From: Candidatus Nitrospira nitrificans
GTDB lineage: Bacteria > Nitrospirota > Nitrospiria > Nitrospirales > Nitrospiraceae
Reading direction: 5' to 3'
NCBI RefSeq assembly: GCF_001458775.1
Contig: NZ_CZPZ01000004.1
Coordinates: 62,001-126,000 of the forward strand
Length of the DNA stretch: 64,000 nt
The notes beneath the pieces were generated by a model. That model was not told the DNA's origin. It made no database searches and saw only the letters and a program-made list of their open reading frames with translations. A program made the position numbers and the translations under genes. Positions 37,543 to 46,430 of the stretch are shown here, in pieces (positions within the stretch are counted from its first letter, which is position 1; each line of letters begins with the position of its first letter).

Positions 37543-37571
37543 TTGACACCTCTCATATCTCCATGTTAAAT
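37543..37571 (+). promoter_or_regulatory. Sigma70-type promoter for rplU
   Basis: TTGACA (37543-37548), 17-nt spacer, TTAAAT (37566-37571), 31 nt before the rplU ATG. The short leader contains GGAGAGG as ribosome site. No attenuator-like hairpin is obvious. Confidence 0.6.
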
Positions 37572-37602
37572 GAACCCTTCTTTAAGCTCGGAGAGGGAAA
37601 AA

Positions 37603-37917
37603 ATGTACGCGATCGTTGAGACAGGCGGTAAACAGTATCGAGTCGAAACCGGATCGACGATTCAGGTCGAACGGCTGCCAGGAGACGTCGGGGCTGAGAT
37701 AGAACTCGGCCAGGTCCGTCTCGTCCATGGTGACGCTGGTGTTCTGGTTGGACAGCCACTCCTTAACGGGGCCAAGGTCACGGCTGAAATCGTGCGGCAA
37801 GGACGAACCCGATCGATTACCGTTTTCAAGAAGAAGCGCCGCAAGAACTATCGCCGCACCCGCGGACACCGACAAGGATTCACCAAACTGTTGATTACGA
37901 ATATCGCAACGGCCTAA
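37603..37917 (+). CDS. rplU: 50S ribosomal protein L21
   Basis: 104 residues from ATG 37603 (MYAIVETGGKQYRVE), with GGAGAGG upstream; an earlier in-frame ATG at 37570 would overlap the promoter -10. The L21 signature KKKRRKNYRRTRGHRQGFTKL is present near the C-terminus. It begins the rplU-rpmA-obg run conserved in bacteria. It binds 23S rRNA in the large subunit. Confidence 0.97.
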   Translation: MYAIVETGGKQYRVETGSTIQVERLPGDVGAEIELGQVRLVHGDAGVLVGQPLLNGAKVTAEIVRQGRTRSITVFKKKRRKNYRRTRGHRQGFTKLLITNIATA

Positions 37918-37937
37918 AGACACAATAAGGACTTACC

Positions 37938-38201
37938 ATGGCAACAAATAAAGGCGGCGGATCATCACGTAACGGTCGTGACAGCAATCCTCAATATTTG
38001 GGGGTCAAGGCCTATGGTGGTCAGACCGTAACAGCCGGCAGCATCATCGTCCGCCAGCGCGGCACCAAATTTTTCCCCGGATTCAATGTAGACCTTGGAA
38101 GAGACCACACTCTCTTCGCTACAATGACCGGTGTGGTCAAGTTTGAAGGTGGGCGCGGCAGACGAAAAGTCAGTGTATATCCTGTTCCGGCCAAATCCTG
38201 A
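37938..38201 (+). CDS. rpmA: 50S ribosomal protein L27
   Basis: 87 residues. It starts [28 protein letters not shown]; the [15 protein letters not shown] and [17 protein letters not shown] segments are L27 hallmarks. The basic N-terminus reaches the peptidyl-transferase centre. No Firmicutes-type cleavable extension is present. It follows rplU by 20 nt. Confidence 0.97.
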   Translation: MATNKGGGSSRNGRDSNPQYLGVKAYGGQTVTAGSIIVRQRGTKFFPGFNVDLGRDHTLFATMTGVVKFEGGRGRRKVSVYPVPAKS

Positions 38202-38323
38202 TTCTCTTTCCTGCTTCCCTCCGTTACGATCACGCTGCCTAACTTCTCGCTCCCTCTCCAGGCAGGGTCGGGGTATACTTTCCTATCGTCGTTAACCGGC
38301 AGGCTACGGAACGTTGACAGATT

Positions 38324-39349
38324 ATGTTTGTCGATGAAGCACATATCGCGGTACGAGCCGGTCGTGGCGGAAACGGCATCTGCAGTTTCCGCAGGGAGAT
38401 GTTTGTCCCGCGTGGAGGCCCGGACGGCGGAGATGGAGGCAACGGCGGCGACATCGTCATGACCGCATCTCATCGCTTGACGACCCTGCTCGACCTCCGC
38501 TACCAAAACCATTATGAGGCTGAGGACGGGCGACACGGCGGCGGATCCAATTGCACGGGTCGTTCCGGAGAAGATCTGACGATCACTGTTCCAGTCGGCA
38601 CCATTGTCTCCGATGACCAGACGGAAGAAATACTCGTGGATTTCATCGAAGACGGCCAAACGGCCGTCATCGCCCACGGCGGGCGAGGCGGGAAAGGCAA
38701 CAGCAACTTTGCCACCTCCGTCAATCGAGTGCCGACGAAGTGCACTCCCGGAACTCCGGGCGAAGCCCGAACATTGCGGCTTGAGCTGAAGTTGCTCGCC
38801 GACGTCGGGCTGGTCGGTTTTCCCAACGCCGGCAAGTCGACCCTGATTGCCGCTATCTCGGCCGCCCGTCCCAAAATCGCTGACTACCCCTTCACCACAC
38901 TGATCCCCAACCTCGGCGTTGTCCGAGTGGGGTCCGATGGAAGCTTCGTCGTGGCCGATATTCCAGGCCTGATCGAAGGCGCCCACGAGGGGAAAGGCCT
39001 GGGTGTGCAGTTTCTCCGCCATATCGAACGCACCGCGTTCTTGCTCCACTTGATCGATGTCTCGGAATGGGCCCCTGATGATCCCGTGATCGGATTTGAG
39101 ACCTTGCGACGGGAACTTGCCGCCTATGACGAAGGGCTCGCGACGCGCCCATTCGCCGTCGTACCGACCAAGATCGATGTGATCGGCACCAGCGACCGGT
39201 TTGCCCTGCTGCAGACCTATTGCCGCCTCAACGGCTATCCTTGCTTGCCGATTTCCGCCGCCACGAATCAAGGACTCGCTGACTTGATCGCGTACATCGG
39301 GAAACAGGTCGTGCGCGCACGAAAGACACCATGCGAGACAAGCTCTTAG
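38324..39349 (+). CDS. obg: Obg-family GTPase
   Basis: 341 residues. The glycine-rich Obg fold (1-~155) includes [30 protein letters not shown] and [14 protein letters not shown]. The G domain has G1 [11 protein letters not shown]2/switch YPFTTL, G3 [19 protein letters not shown]4 VPTKID and a closing SAAT. The C-terminal OCT domain of some Obg proteins is absent. It is a ribosome-assembly/stress GTPase. Its 3' end overlaps proB by 19 nt, so the two are translationally linked. Confidence 0.95.
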   Translation: MFVDEAHIAVRAGRGGNGICSFRREMFVPRGGPDGGDGGNGGDIVMTASHRLTTLLDLRYQNHYEAEDGRHGGGSNCTGRSGEDLTITVPVGTIVSDDQTEEILVDFIEDGQTAVIAHGGRGGKGNSNFATSVNRVPTKCTPGTPGEARTLRLELKLLADVGLVGFPNAGKSTLIAAISAARPKIADYPFTTLIPNLGVVRVGSDGSFVVADIPGLIEGAHEGKGLGVQFLRHIERTAFLLHLIDVSEWAPDDPVIGFETLRRELAAYDEGLATRPFAVVPTKIDVIGTSDRFALLQTYCRLNGYPCLPISAATNQGLADLIAYIGKQVVRARKTPCETSS

Positions 39350-40452
39350 GACAAGCGAGGCGGATCGTCATCAAGATCGGCAGCAGCCTGATCGCTTCGC
39401 GCGCGGAAGGTCTGCGCCCTCAGCACATTGAGCGATTGGCTGATGATATCGCGACACTCCGAGCCCAGGGTCGGGAAATCCTGGTGGTCTCTTCCGGCGC
39501 TATCGTCTCCGGTATCCGAAAGTTACAGCTGAAGGAGTATCCCAAGAGTCTCCCGGTCAAACAAGCGGCGGCGGCCGTGGGACAGAGCCGGCTCATGTGG
39601 GCCTATGAAAAAGCGTTTGAACGCCTCAATATTCAAGTGGCCCAGATTCTGCTGACCCACCAGGATCTCGCGGATCGCCGCCGATTTCTGAATGCTCGCC
39701 ATACCCTCGCGGCACTCATCGGTTTCGGCATCGTGCCCATCATCAATGAAAACGATACCGTCGCGGTCGATGAAATCAGGGTCGGCGACAACGACACCCT
39801 CGCGAGCGAAGTGGCTCATCTGGCCGATGCGGACTTGCTGGTGATTCTTTCCGACGTCGATGGGCTGCACACGGAAGATCCGCGGAAAAACCCGTCGGCC
39901 ACATTGATTCCGCTGATTACCGAGATGACTCACGATATCGAGCGTCTGGCAGGGGTGTCCAGCACATTTGAAGGGACCGGCGGAATGGCGACGAAACTTC
40001 GAGCCGCCAAAAAAGTCGGCGAGTATGGGATTCCGACGTTGGTGCTCAATGGCCAGCAAGCCGGACTCCTCCCCGCGGTCCTTGGCGGCGGACCCGGAGG
40101 CAGTCTCTTCCTCGCCAGGGAACGTCGGCTGACCAGCCGTAAACATTGGATCGCCTTTACGCTTCGCCCTCGCGGCCAGGTCCATCTCGATCAGGGGGCG
40201 GTGGACGCCTTGACCAAGCGAGGGAAAAGCCTCCTGGCATCCGGCATCCACAAGGTGACGGGATCATTTGAAGCCGGCGATCCGGTCAGTTGTCTCGATA
40301 CGGACGGAAAGGAATTCGCCAAAGGCCTGGTGAACGTATCATCCGACTTATTAGGCCGGATGAAAGGCTTCAAGACTGCGGATATTCATGAACAGTTCGG
40401 ACCCCAAGAGTATGAGGAAGTCATTCACCGAGACAACTTGGTTATCCTGTAA
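39331..40452 (+). CDS. proB: Glutamate 5-kinase
   Basis: 373 residues. The amino-acid kinase domain (1-~260) shows [52 protein letters not shown] and [17 protein letters not shown]-terminal PUA domain follows (~275-360, [21 protein letters not shown]). It phosphorylates glutamate, the first step of proline synthesis. The partner proA is at 54338 on the other strand. The start is inside the obg 3' end. Confidence 0.95.
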   Translation: MRDKLLGQARRIVIKIGSSLIASRAEGLRPQHIERLADDIATLRAQGREILVVSSGAIVSGIRKLQLKEYPKSLPVKQAAAAVGQSRLMWAYEKAFERLNIQVAQILLTHQDLADRRRFLNARHTLAALIGFGIVPIINENDTVAVDEIRVGDNDTLASEVAHLADADLLVILSDVDGLHTEDPRKNPSATLIPLITEMTHDIERLAGVSSTFEGTGGMATKLRAAKKVGEYGIPTLVLNGQQAGLLPAVLGGGPGGSLFLARERRLTSRKHWIAFTLRPRGQVHLDQGAVDALTKRGKSLLASGIHKVTGSFEAGDPVSCLDTDGKEFAKGLVNVSSDLLGRMKGFKTADIHEQFGPQEYEEVIHRDNLVIL

Positions 40453-40472
40453 TAGGACATGGTCGATGGTTC

Positions 40473-40546
40473 ATGTTGAATGAATGACATCAAGATCCGC
40501 TGAACCGCATTCATACCTTGAACATTAACCATTAAACATTCAACAT
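40473..40546. repeat. Inverted repeat between proB and nadD
   Basis: ATGTTGAATG (40473-40482) and CATTCAACAT (40537-40546) are a perfect 10-bp inverted repeat with a 54-nt spacer. The right half sits in an AT-rich run of short echoes (AACATTAACCATTAAACATTC) ending 6 nt before the nadD ATG, where no ribosome site is visible. Confidence 0.5.
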
Positions 40547-40552
40547 TGTTCC

Positions 40553-41239
40553 ATGCGTCTCGGCTTATTGGGTGGAAGCTTCAATCCTATTCATCATGGT
40601 CATCTGGCCATTGCCCGGCACGTGCAGGAGCGGCTGCGGCTCTCCCAGGTCCTCTTCATCCCGACCGGCGACCCACCCCATAAGCGGGACGGCGCGCTGG
40701 CTTCGGCGAATGTTCGGCTTGAAATGGTCCGGCTGGCGATCGCGGACGACCCGCTGTTCACGGTGTCGGACATCGAGATGCAACGAAAAGGAAAGTCCTA
40801 TTCGATCGATACCATCCGCGCAGTGCGACAGCAGTATGGCCCCTCCACGGAGCTGTTCTTCATCATCGGTCTCGACGCCTTTCTCGACTTCCCGACATGG
40901 AGAGAACCACAAGAGCTCTTACGGATCTGCCGTTTCGTGGTCGTTCCCAGGCCGGGGCAATCTTTTCGGGCATTGGCTGAAATGTCACTGCTCCCCCCAC
41001 TCGATCCTGAGAGCCTGACAGAGCTGGACACCGGTGCCCTCAACAGGCTCGACATTGCCGTCCCCTCTGCTTCGGGAGTCACGTGTCTGGCCGTTCCGCC
41101 CTGTTCAACCTCGGCCTCAGAGATCAGACGGAGAGTTCGGAACGGACTCCCCTTGGTAAATATGTTGCCCCCCCTAGTAGAATCTTATATACTTCGCCAT
41201 AGCCTTTATCTGGAGGACAGCGATCACACGCGCATCTAA
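40553..41239 (+). CDS. nadD: Nicotinate-nucleotide adenylyltransferase
   Basis: 228 residues. The nucleotidyltransferase motif is GLLGGSFNPIHHGHLAIAR. PTGDPPHKRD and the later FFIIGLDAFLDFPTWREPQELL are NadD signatures; the second phosphate motif reads SASEIRRRVRNGLPL. It makes deamido-NAD from nicotinate mononucleotide and ATP. It is followed by rsfS with overlap if the latter starts upstream, a common NadD-RsfS pairing. No clear Shine-Dalgarno sequence precedes the ATG. Confidence 0.95.
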   Translation: MRLGLLGGSFNPIHHGHLAIARHVQERLRLSQVLFIPTGDPPHKRDGALASANVRLEMVRLAIADDPLFTVSDIEMQRKGKSYSIDTIRAVRQQYGPSTELFFIIGLDAFLDFPTWREPQELLRICRFVVVPRPGQSFRALAEMSLLPPLDPESLTELDTGALNRLDIAVPSASGVTCLAVPPCSTSASEIRRRVRNGLPLVNMLPPLVESYILRHSLYLEDSDHTRI

Positions 41240-41267
41240 GGCCACCGCCCTAGCCGTAGCCAGGGCC

Positions 41268-41642
41268 ATGCTCGACAAAAAGGCCATCGATGTCCAAGTC
41301 CTCCATGTCGCCCCGCTGACGTCAATCGCTGATTACTTGGTCATTGGGTCGGCTGAATCCGACCGACAAACACGCGCGATCGCTGATTCCGTCGCCGATG
41401 TCCTCTCGCGCGCGGGTCAACGACCACTGAGTCTCGAAGGCACCACATCGGGCCAATGGGTCTTGATCGATTTCGGCGATGTGGTCGCCCACGTCTTCAG
41501 GCAAGACACGCGCTCGCATTATGCCCTTGAGCGTCTGTGGAGCGACGCGCAGCAGATTCCCGTTCCGGACGAAACATCGGCTCCGATAGCCGCCGCAAAG
41601 GGGCGGATGATCCAGAAGGCGACTTCACAGAAGATGGTCTAG
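41268..41642 (+). CDS. rsfS: Ribosomal silencing factor RsfS
   Basis: 124 residues from ATG 41268. The core (DVQVLHVAPLTSIADYLVIGSAESDRQTRAIADSVADVL) and VLIDFGDVVAHVFRQDTRSHYALERLW identify RsfS/Iojap, which binds L14 and blocks subunit joining. The listed ATG has no usable ribosome site and cuts into the first helix. In-frame codons upstream (SKATALAVARA) look coding, and GGAGG stands 6 nt before an ATC at 41223, which may be the true or ancestral start. Usual neighbour nadD precedes it. Confidence 0.9.
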   Translation: MLDKKAIDVQVLHVAPLTSIADYLVIGSAESDRQTRAIADSVADVLSRAGQRPLSLEGTTSGQWVLIDFGDVVAHVFRQDTRSHYALERLWSDAQQIPVPDETSAPIAAAKGRMIQKATSQKMV

Positions 41643-41645
41643 GCC

Positions 41646-43046
41646 ATGTTCAAGCTGCTGATCACTATTTTCCTCATCAGCGCCGGCGTATTCATTTACA
41701 GTTATTTCCGCGAACTGAATCCAGGGACCATCCTCATCCATACCGCGCCCGGCGCGGAGTTTGAGCTCAGCCCCGTCACGCTTGTCGTGATTTCCATGGC
41801 CTGTGGGGCGGTGATTGCGACGTTCGTCGTCGGGCTCCAGCAAACGGCGCACTTAATCCTGAATTGGCGAAGCAACCGCCTGATGCGCCGGAGAGAGAAG
41901 GTCGACACCCTCCACCGAGACGGAACCCATGCGTTCATGTCCAAACGCACCTTGGACGCGATCACGCTTTTGGAGAAGGCCCTGGCGATCGACCCCAATC
42001 GAGTCGATTCCCTTCTATGGCTGGGGAATATCTACCGATCAGAGCGCAACTTCCCGGAAGCGATCCGGCTCCATCAACATGCGCAACGAGTGGACGAACG
42101 AAACATCGAGGTGTTGTTGGAATTGGGCAAGGATCTGGAGGACGCCAAACGTTACGAGGAGGCGCTTCAGGCACTTCAGCAAATCCTCAAGATCGAACCC
42201 GACAATCTGACCGCGCTCATCAGGAAACGGAATCTCAATATCCGCATGGAGCGGTGGAGCGATGCGCTGGAGATCCAACATCGTTTGCTCAAAGCCAATC
42301 TTCCCGCCCCTGAAAAACAAGCTGAAGCGGCTCTGCTCATCGGATGCATGTATGAAGTCGGGCGTCAACTGCTCGAACGCGGACATCCCGATAAAGCTCG
42401 GCGATATTTCCGGGGAGCGATTAAGAAGGATCGGAGTTTTCTGCCGGCCTATATCGGAATCGGTGAAATTCTGATCCATGAAGGCAAGACGAAAGATGCC
42501 GTCGAAATCTTGAAAAAAGTCTACTCGCGGACGCGCAGCGTGATCATCCTCCACCGGTTGGAGGAGTTGTTTCTGGATCAAGGCGAGCCCAGCGAAATCA
42601 TTCGGGTCTATCAGGAGGCCTTGCAGCAGGACCCGCAGAATCCCGTGCTCCAGTTCTACCTCGGCAAGCTCTACTATCGGTTGGAAATGGTCGATGAGGC
42701 GTTCGATCAGCTGTCGACGATTGAAGGCCCCCAAGATCACCTCTTGGACTATCATAAGATCATGGCCAACCTGTACTTGCGGAAGCAGCATTTTGAAGAA
42801 GCCATCGTGGAATTGAAGAAAGCCCTCAGTTTCAAGAAACGCGTGGTCGTCCCCTATATCTGTACCCAGTGCCAGCAGGAATCCGTCGAATGGTCGGGCC
42901 GCTGCCGGCGCTGCGCCAAGTGGAATACCCTCACCGCCCTCCCCTGGCTCGAAGCCAGCCAAAGCGCCGTCAGCTCCGCCGGAGAGCCCTCTTCTGTTCC
43001 CTCCGTGCCCTACCAAGGCATTGCTTCTCCGTTTGAAACCGTGTAG
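41646..43046 (+). CDS. LapA-LapB-type fusion: membrane anchor, TPR repeats and rubredoxin-like zinc site
   Basis: 466 residues. The N-terminal part has two transmembrane helices (LLITIFLISAGVFIYSYF and LVVISMACGAVIATFVVGL) with the LapA/YciS-type layout. About nine TPR units follow (~85-390, for example LDAITLLEKALAIDPNRVDSLLWLGNIY). The C-terminus carries the four-Cys knuckle site YICTQCQQESVEWSGRCRRCAKWNTL of LapB/YciM. In E. coli LapA and LapB are separate adjacent proteins controlling LpxC turnover and LPS assembly. Here they appear fused. The tail after the zinc site is low-complexity. It starts 3 nt after rsfS. Confidence 0.8.
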   Translation: MFKLLITIFLISAGVFIYSYFRELNPGTILIHTAPGAEFELSPVTLVVISMACGAVIATFVVGLQQTAHLILNWRSNRLMRRREKVDTLHRDGTHAFMSKRTLDAITLLEKALAIDPNRVDSLLWLGNIYRSERNFPEAIRLHQHAQRVDERNIEVLLELGKDLEDAKRYEEALQALQQILKIEPDNLTALIRKRNLNIRMERWSDALEIQHRLLKANLPAPEKQAEAALLIGCMYEVGRQLLERGHPDKARRYFRGAIKKDRSFLPAYIGIGEILIHEGKTKDAVEILKKVYSRTRSVIILHRLEELFLDQGEPSEIIRVYQEALQQDPQNPVLQFYLGKLYYRLEMVDEAFDQLSTIEGPQDHLLDYHKIMANLYLRKQHFEEAIVELKKALSFKKRVVVPYICTQCQQESVEWSGRCRRCAKWNTLTALPWLEASQSAVSSAGEPSSVPSVPYQGIASPFETV

Positions 43047-43165
43047 GTTTCCCGCCAGCGTCTGCCGATCATTTGACCTGGTCGCGTTGTGCAACCTCTC
43101 TCTTCGCTTCTAGATATCGGCGGCACGGCAGAGCACCATCGACATCGCCACTTTTTGAGGATCCC

Positions 43166-44158
43166 ATGAACTATTTGACCTTGGCTGACAAAGCCCTCAA
43201 TGACGAACCCCTGACGAGAGACGAGTGCCGTTCCGTGTTGAATGCGCCGGATGATGAGCTGCTTGCGCTGTTGCACGCAGCTTTCCAAGTCCGATCCAAA
43301 TATTTCAGCCGTACCGTCCGGCTGCAGATGTTGCAGAATGCCAAGAGCGGAGCCTGCCAGGAAGACTGTCATTACTGTTCGCAGTCCTCCATCTCGACCG
43401 CCCCGATCGAGCGGTATAACCTGCTTCCGCAGAAGCAGATGATGGAGGGCGCACGGCAAGCCGCCGCCTCCAAAGCTCAGCGCTATTGCATCGTCATCAG
43501 CGGGCGCAGCCCCTTGGATCGGGAAATCGACGAAATTGCCGGAGCGGTCCGCTCGATCAAACAGGAAGTTCCGATTCAGATCTGCTGCTCACTCGGCCTG
43601 ATGAGTGAATCTCAAGCCAAGCGCCTCAAAGCCGCCGGCGTCGATCGTGTGAACCACAATTTGAACACCAGCGAAGCCTTCCACGCATCGATCTGCACGA
43701 CCCACACCTTCCAAGACCGGCTGGCGACGATCAAGAACGCGCGCGCGGCGGGTTTGGAAATCTGCTCCGGCGGCATTGTCGGCATGGGCGAAACCGACGA
43801 AGACCTCGTCGAACTGGCGACGGCATTGCGTGATGTGAAGCCGGATTCCATTCCCTTGAACATGCTCACCCCGGTTGCTGGCACACCGTTAGAACAGGCC
43901 GACAACCTCACGCCGCAGCGTTGCTTAAAAGTGCTCTGCCTCTTCCGGTTCCTCCATCCTCGTACAGAAATTCGCATCGCCGGCGGGCGGGAACATAATC
44001 TGCGCAGCTTACAACCCCTTGCCCTCTATCCAGCCGACTCCGTCTTTGTGAACGGGTACCTCACGACTCCAGGCGCACCAGCTCCTGAAGTCTGGGGCAT
44101 GATCAAAGACTTGGGCTTCACCATCGAAGTGGATTATCAGCAACCAGTCGCTGGCTGA
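43166..44158 (+). CDS. bioB: Biotin synthase
   Basis: 330 residues from ATG 43166, with GAGG 6 nt upstream; the longer open frame from 43073 lacks similarity. The radical-SAM cluster motif is SGACQEDCHYCSQSS (CxxxCxxC). The [2Fe-2S] ligand cysteines and Arg fit the CSLG, NHNLNTS and EIRIAGGRE segments. It inserts sulfur into dethiobiotin. Other bio genes are not adjacent. It is the last clear core gene before the accessory island. Confidence 0.95.
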   Translation: MNYLTLADKALNDEPLTRDECRSVLNAPDDELLALLHAAFQVRSKYFSRTVRLQMLQNAKSGACQEDCHYCSQSSISTAPIERYNLLPQKQMMEGARQAAASKAQRYCIVISGRSPLDREIDEIAGAVRSIKQEVPIQICCSLGLMSESQAKRLKAAGVDRVNHNLNTSEAFHASICTTHTFQDRLATIKNARAAGLEICSGGIVGMGETDEDLVELATALRDVKPDSIPLNMLTPVAGTPLEQADNLTPQRCLKVLCLFRFLHPRTEIRIAGGREHNLRSLQPLALYPADSVFVNGYLTTPGAPAPEVWGMIKDLGFTIEVDYQQPVAG

Positions 44159-44262
44159 TTGACTTCGTTGTTGCCGTATAAGCAGCCTGTTTGCATCCAA
44201 GTATCCGTGAGCACCAAGAACTTCTATTGTCACTCGATAAGCACCCGAAGCTGGAGTATTAA

Positions 44263-44544
44263 TTGAGTCGCATCGTTTTCCGCATCCATGCCATCAAGCG
44301 TATGTTCCAACGACGGATTTCTGAGGAGAACGTCAAGCAGGTCGTGGCAGCCGGAGAAATCATCGAGAGCTATCCCAAGGACACTCCGTATCCCAGCAAA
44401 TTATTGCTGGGCTGGCAAGGAAGTCGCCCATTGCACGTCGTCGCAGCAGATAATGTGGAGAGCGATGAAACGATTGTCATCACGGCATATGAACCCGATC
44501 CTCAAGAATGGGAAACCGGGTTTGCACGGAGGAAACCCCAATGA
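44263..44544 (+). CDS. DUF4258-type putative toxin
   Basis: 93 residues from TTG 44263, with GGAG 8 nt upstream. The pattern IVFRIHAIKRMFQRRISEENVKQVVAAGEIIESYPKDTPYPSKLLLGWQGSRPLHVVAADN matches DUF4258 proteins, which share a RelE/MqsR-like small fold and usually sit beside YgiT-type zinc-finger antitoxins. That partner follows here with a 4-nt overlap. Ribonuclease activity is inferred, not shown. Confidence 0.7.
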   Translation: MSRIVFRIHAIKRMFQRRISEENVKQVVAAGEIIESYPKDTPYPSKLLLGWQGSRPLHVVAADNVESDETIVITAYEPDPQEWETGFARRKPQ

Positions 44545-44768
44545 AATGCGTCATCTGCAAAAACGGTGAAACCAAACCAGGGAGAGCAACGGTTACGCTA
44601 GAACGCCAGGAAACGACACTCGTGATAAAGAACGTCCCAGCAGAGGTGTGTGCGAATTGTGGAGAAGAGTACGTGGACGAGAAGGCGGCATCGCGGTTAT
44701 TGAAAACCGCAGAAGAGGTCGCCCAAAGAGGTGTTCAGGTGGATGTTCGATCGTACGAAGCGGCATGA
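44541..44768 (+). CDS. YgiT/MqsA-type zinc-finger antitoxin
   Basis: 75 residues from ATG 44541, which overlaps the toxin stop (ATGA). Two CxxC pairs, MKCVICKNGET and EVCANCGEEYV, form the zinc finger seen in YgiT/MqsA N-termini. A short helix (AASRLLKTAEEVAQRG) follows. The C-terminal HTH domain of full MqsA is missing, so it probably binds the toxin but not DNA by itself. Confidence 0.75.
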   Translation: MKCVICKNGETKPGRATVTLERQETTLVIKNVPAEVCANCGEEYVDEKAASRLLKTAEEVAQRGVQVDVRSYEAA

Positions 44769-44930
44769 TTTAGAAGCATACAAAGCAACAGATACACATC
44801 GGAGTGAATTTCTTTCGCTATTTTCACTCAAAACTTGCGTTGCAAGGCACCCCTGTCAGACTCGAAACGGAGCGGCCACAACGTTCCACGGCCTGACATC
44901 ATCGGCTCCTCATCTGATGGAGAGAGTCTC

Positions 44931-45087
44931 ATGAAAAAAGCCGAGAGACAGAGAACATCCGATTTGTACAGAGGCGGTCGGACGCGCACTCCGCCGCGCC
45001 GCCAAGGCGGCTCGAAAAACCGCCAAGATGTATGGCACGCCGATCTACGTATGGGAAAACGGCAAGGTGGTGGCCAAGAAACCCTGA
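44931..45087 (+). pseudogene. Small gene frameshifted in an A6 run
   Basis: ATG 44931 has GGAGAG upstream. The first frame (MKKAERQRTSDLYRGG) runs on without looking natural. One frame over, from the A6 tract onward, the DNA encodes KPRDREHPICTEAVGRALRR, then AAKAARKTAKMYGTPIYVWENGKVVAKKP and a stop at 45087. Removing one A gives a clean 51-residue protein. The C-terminal TPIYVWENGKVV pattern resembles small proteins found beside toxins. It could be a pseudogene, a slippage-dependent gene or a sequencing error. Confidence 0.55.
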
Positions 45088-45200
45088 GATCTCCAAGCCG
45101 CATACCAGATCTTCTTCGCGCCTTTGAGAGCTTATATGAATCCATGCCCGTGCAAGCCTCAATCTCATCTATATAGTCCTCGAGTGCTACTCCAAGAAAG

Positions 45201-45229
45201 TTGACACAGTTAGCCCCAAGAAGTAGCCT
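45201..45229 (+). promoter_or_regulatory. Possible promoter of the ParB-nuclease-methylase cassette
   Basis: TTGACA at 45201-45206 is followed after 17 nt by TAGCCT (45224-45229), a weak -10. It lies in the 243-nt non-coding stretch upstream of the ParB-like gene, in which nothing else was recognised. Confidence 0.3.
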
Positions 45230-45330
45230 AGCGCGATATTGTTAGCGGTTTTTAACTCCTGTACTAGAGCTTTGCTTGTCTTGTGGCACATGCCATGCTA
45301 GCGTTCGATCGGAGGGAGGGTCTTAAGCCC

Positions 45331-46428
45331 ATGGCGGTGAAATCCAACGTGCAAGATGTTCAAGATATTAATGTGCCGTTGAAAGATCTGCAGTTTGATA
45401 GTGAGAACCCTCGATTTACAGATCAAACTTTTCAGAACGATGAAGACCTTATTCGATATCTCTATGATGAGATGGACGTGGCCGAAATAATTCAATCGAT
45501 TCTCTCAAGTGGTTACCTCAATTATGAGCCACTAATAGTTTTGAAAGAGGGAACCTCATACACGGTGCTAGAGGGAAACCGTCGTCTGGCTGCTCTACGT
45601 ATACTGGCTAACAAAGAGTTGAGGAACAAGCTTGGGATTCAGCTATCTAGCGAACCTACGGCTAAAGCACTTCCAGGAGAAATAAAAGTTCGCTGTGTCG
45701 ATGCAAGGAAGGATGCACGGGCCTACATCGGATTCAAGCATATCAATGGCCCAATGAAATGGGATGCGCTTGCTAAGGCAAAGTATGCAGCCCGATGGTT
45801 TGAAGAAGGGGCAGATATTGCGACTATTAGTAAGACTCTTGGTGACAACCATAACACCGTCAGGCGATTGGTAAATGGCTGGCTTGCTTTAGAGCAAGCA
45901 AAAGCCTCGGGGTTCGATATCGAAGACATATCTAGGAAAAGGCTAGCGTTCTCTCACCTCTACACGGCCCTTACTAGAAATGGCTATCGGGATTTTATTG
46001 GATTAGGAGATGAGGATCTTTCGTCACCCCCCAAGAAGAATCCGATCCCTGCTACGAAGACGAAGGACTTCCTTGCTGTCATGTCATGGCTATACGGGCA
46101 GGAGAAGCAGAAGCAGCCTGCGCTAATAAGATCCCAAAATCCCGATCTAAACAAGTTGAACCAGGTACTTTTACATCCAGAAGCAAAGAAACTCTTAGTT
46201 GCTGAACGCAACCTAGATTCTGCATTCGAAAGAGTCGAGCCTGCCAGTAAACGCTTTGAGGATGCCTTACTCAAGGCAAGTCGCCAATGTGAAGATGCCA
46301 ATAAGTTGTCAGGTCACTACGATGGTGATGGTACTCTTCTCCAAGTAGCAGATGGGATGCAAAAGACTGTGAAGAGTCTTGTTCTTGTGATGAAGGACAA
46401 AGTCAGGGCTGAGACCGATGGGGAATAG
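45331..46428 (+). CDS. ParB/Srx-like N-terminal domain protein with HTH
   Basis: 365 residues from ATG 45331, with GGAGGGAGGG ~10 nt upstream; the frame is open to a GTG at 45283 without a ribosome site. The N-terminal ParB-like domain has LQFDSENPRF (box I) and PLIVLKEGTSYTVLEGNRRLAALRIL (box II, EGNRR at 81-85). A predicted helix-turn-helix lies at ~162-190 (IATISKTLGDNHNTVRRLVNGWL). The C-terminal half is helical without a known domain. No ParA is nearby, so chromosome partitioning is unlikely. The stop is 2 nt from the next gene. Codon use is visibly AT-richer than the core genes. Confidence 0.75.
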   Translation: MAVKSNVQDVQDINVPLKDLQFDSENPRFTDQTFQNDEDLIRYLYDEMDVAEIIQSILSSGYLNYEPLIVLKEGTSYTVLEGNRRLAALRILANKELRNKLGIQLSSEPTAKALPGEIKVRCVDARKDARAYIGFKHINGPMKWDALAKAKYAARWFEEGADIATISKTLGDNHNTVRRLVNGWLALEQAKASGFDIEDISRKRLAFSHLYTALTRNGYRDFIGLGDEDLSSPPKKNPIPATKTKDFLAVMSWLYGQEKQKQPALIRSQNPDLNKLNQVLLHPEAKKLLVAERNLDSAFERVEPASKRFEDALLKASRQCEDANKLSGHYDGDGTLLQVADGMQKTVKSLVLVMKDKVRAETDGE

Positions 46429-46430
46429 TT

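Noticed and set aside
38021-39271. 416-residue open frame antisense to rpmA/obg
   Set aside because: Runs across two certain genes and the gap between them; composition is that of an antisense shadow.
42039-43094. 351-residue minus-strand frame opposite the LapA-LapB-type gene
   Set aside because: No domain, overlaps the certain TPR/zinc-site gene.
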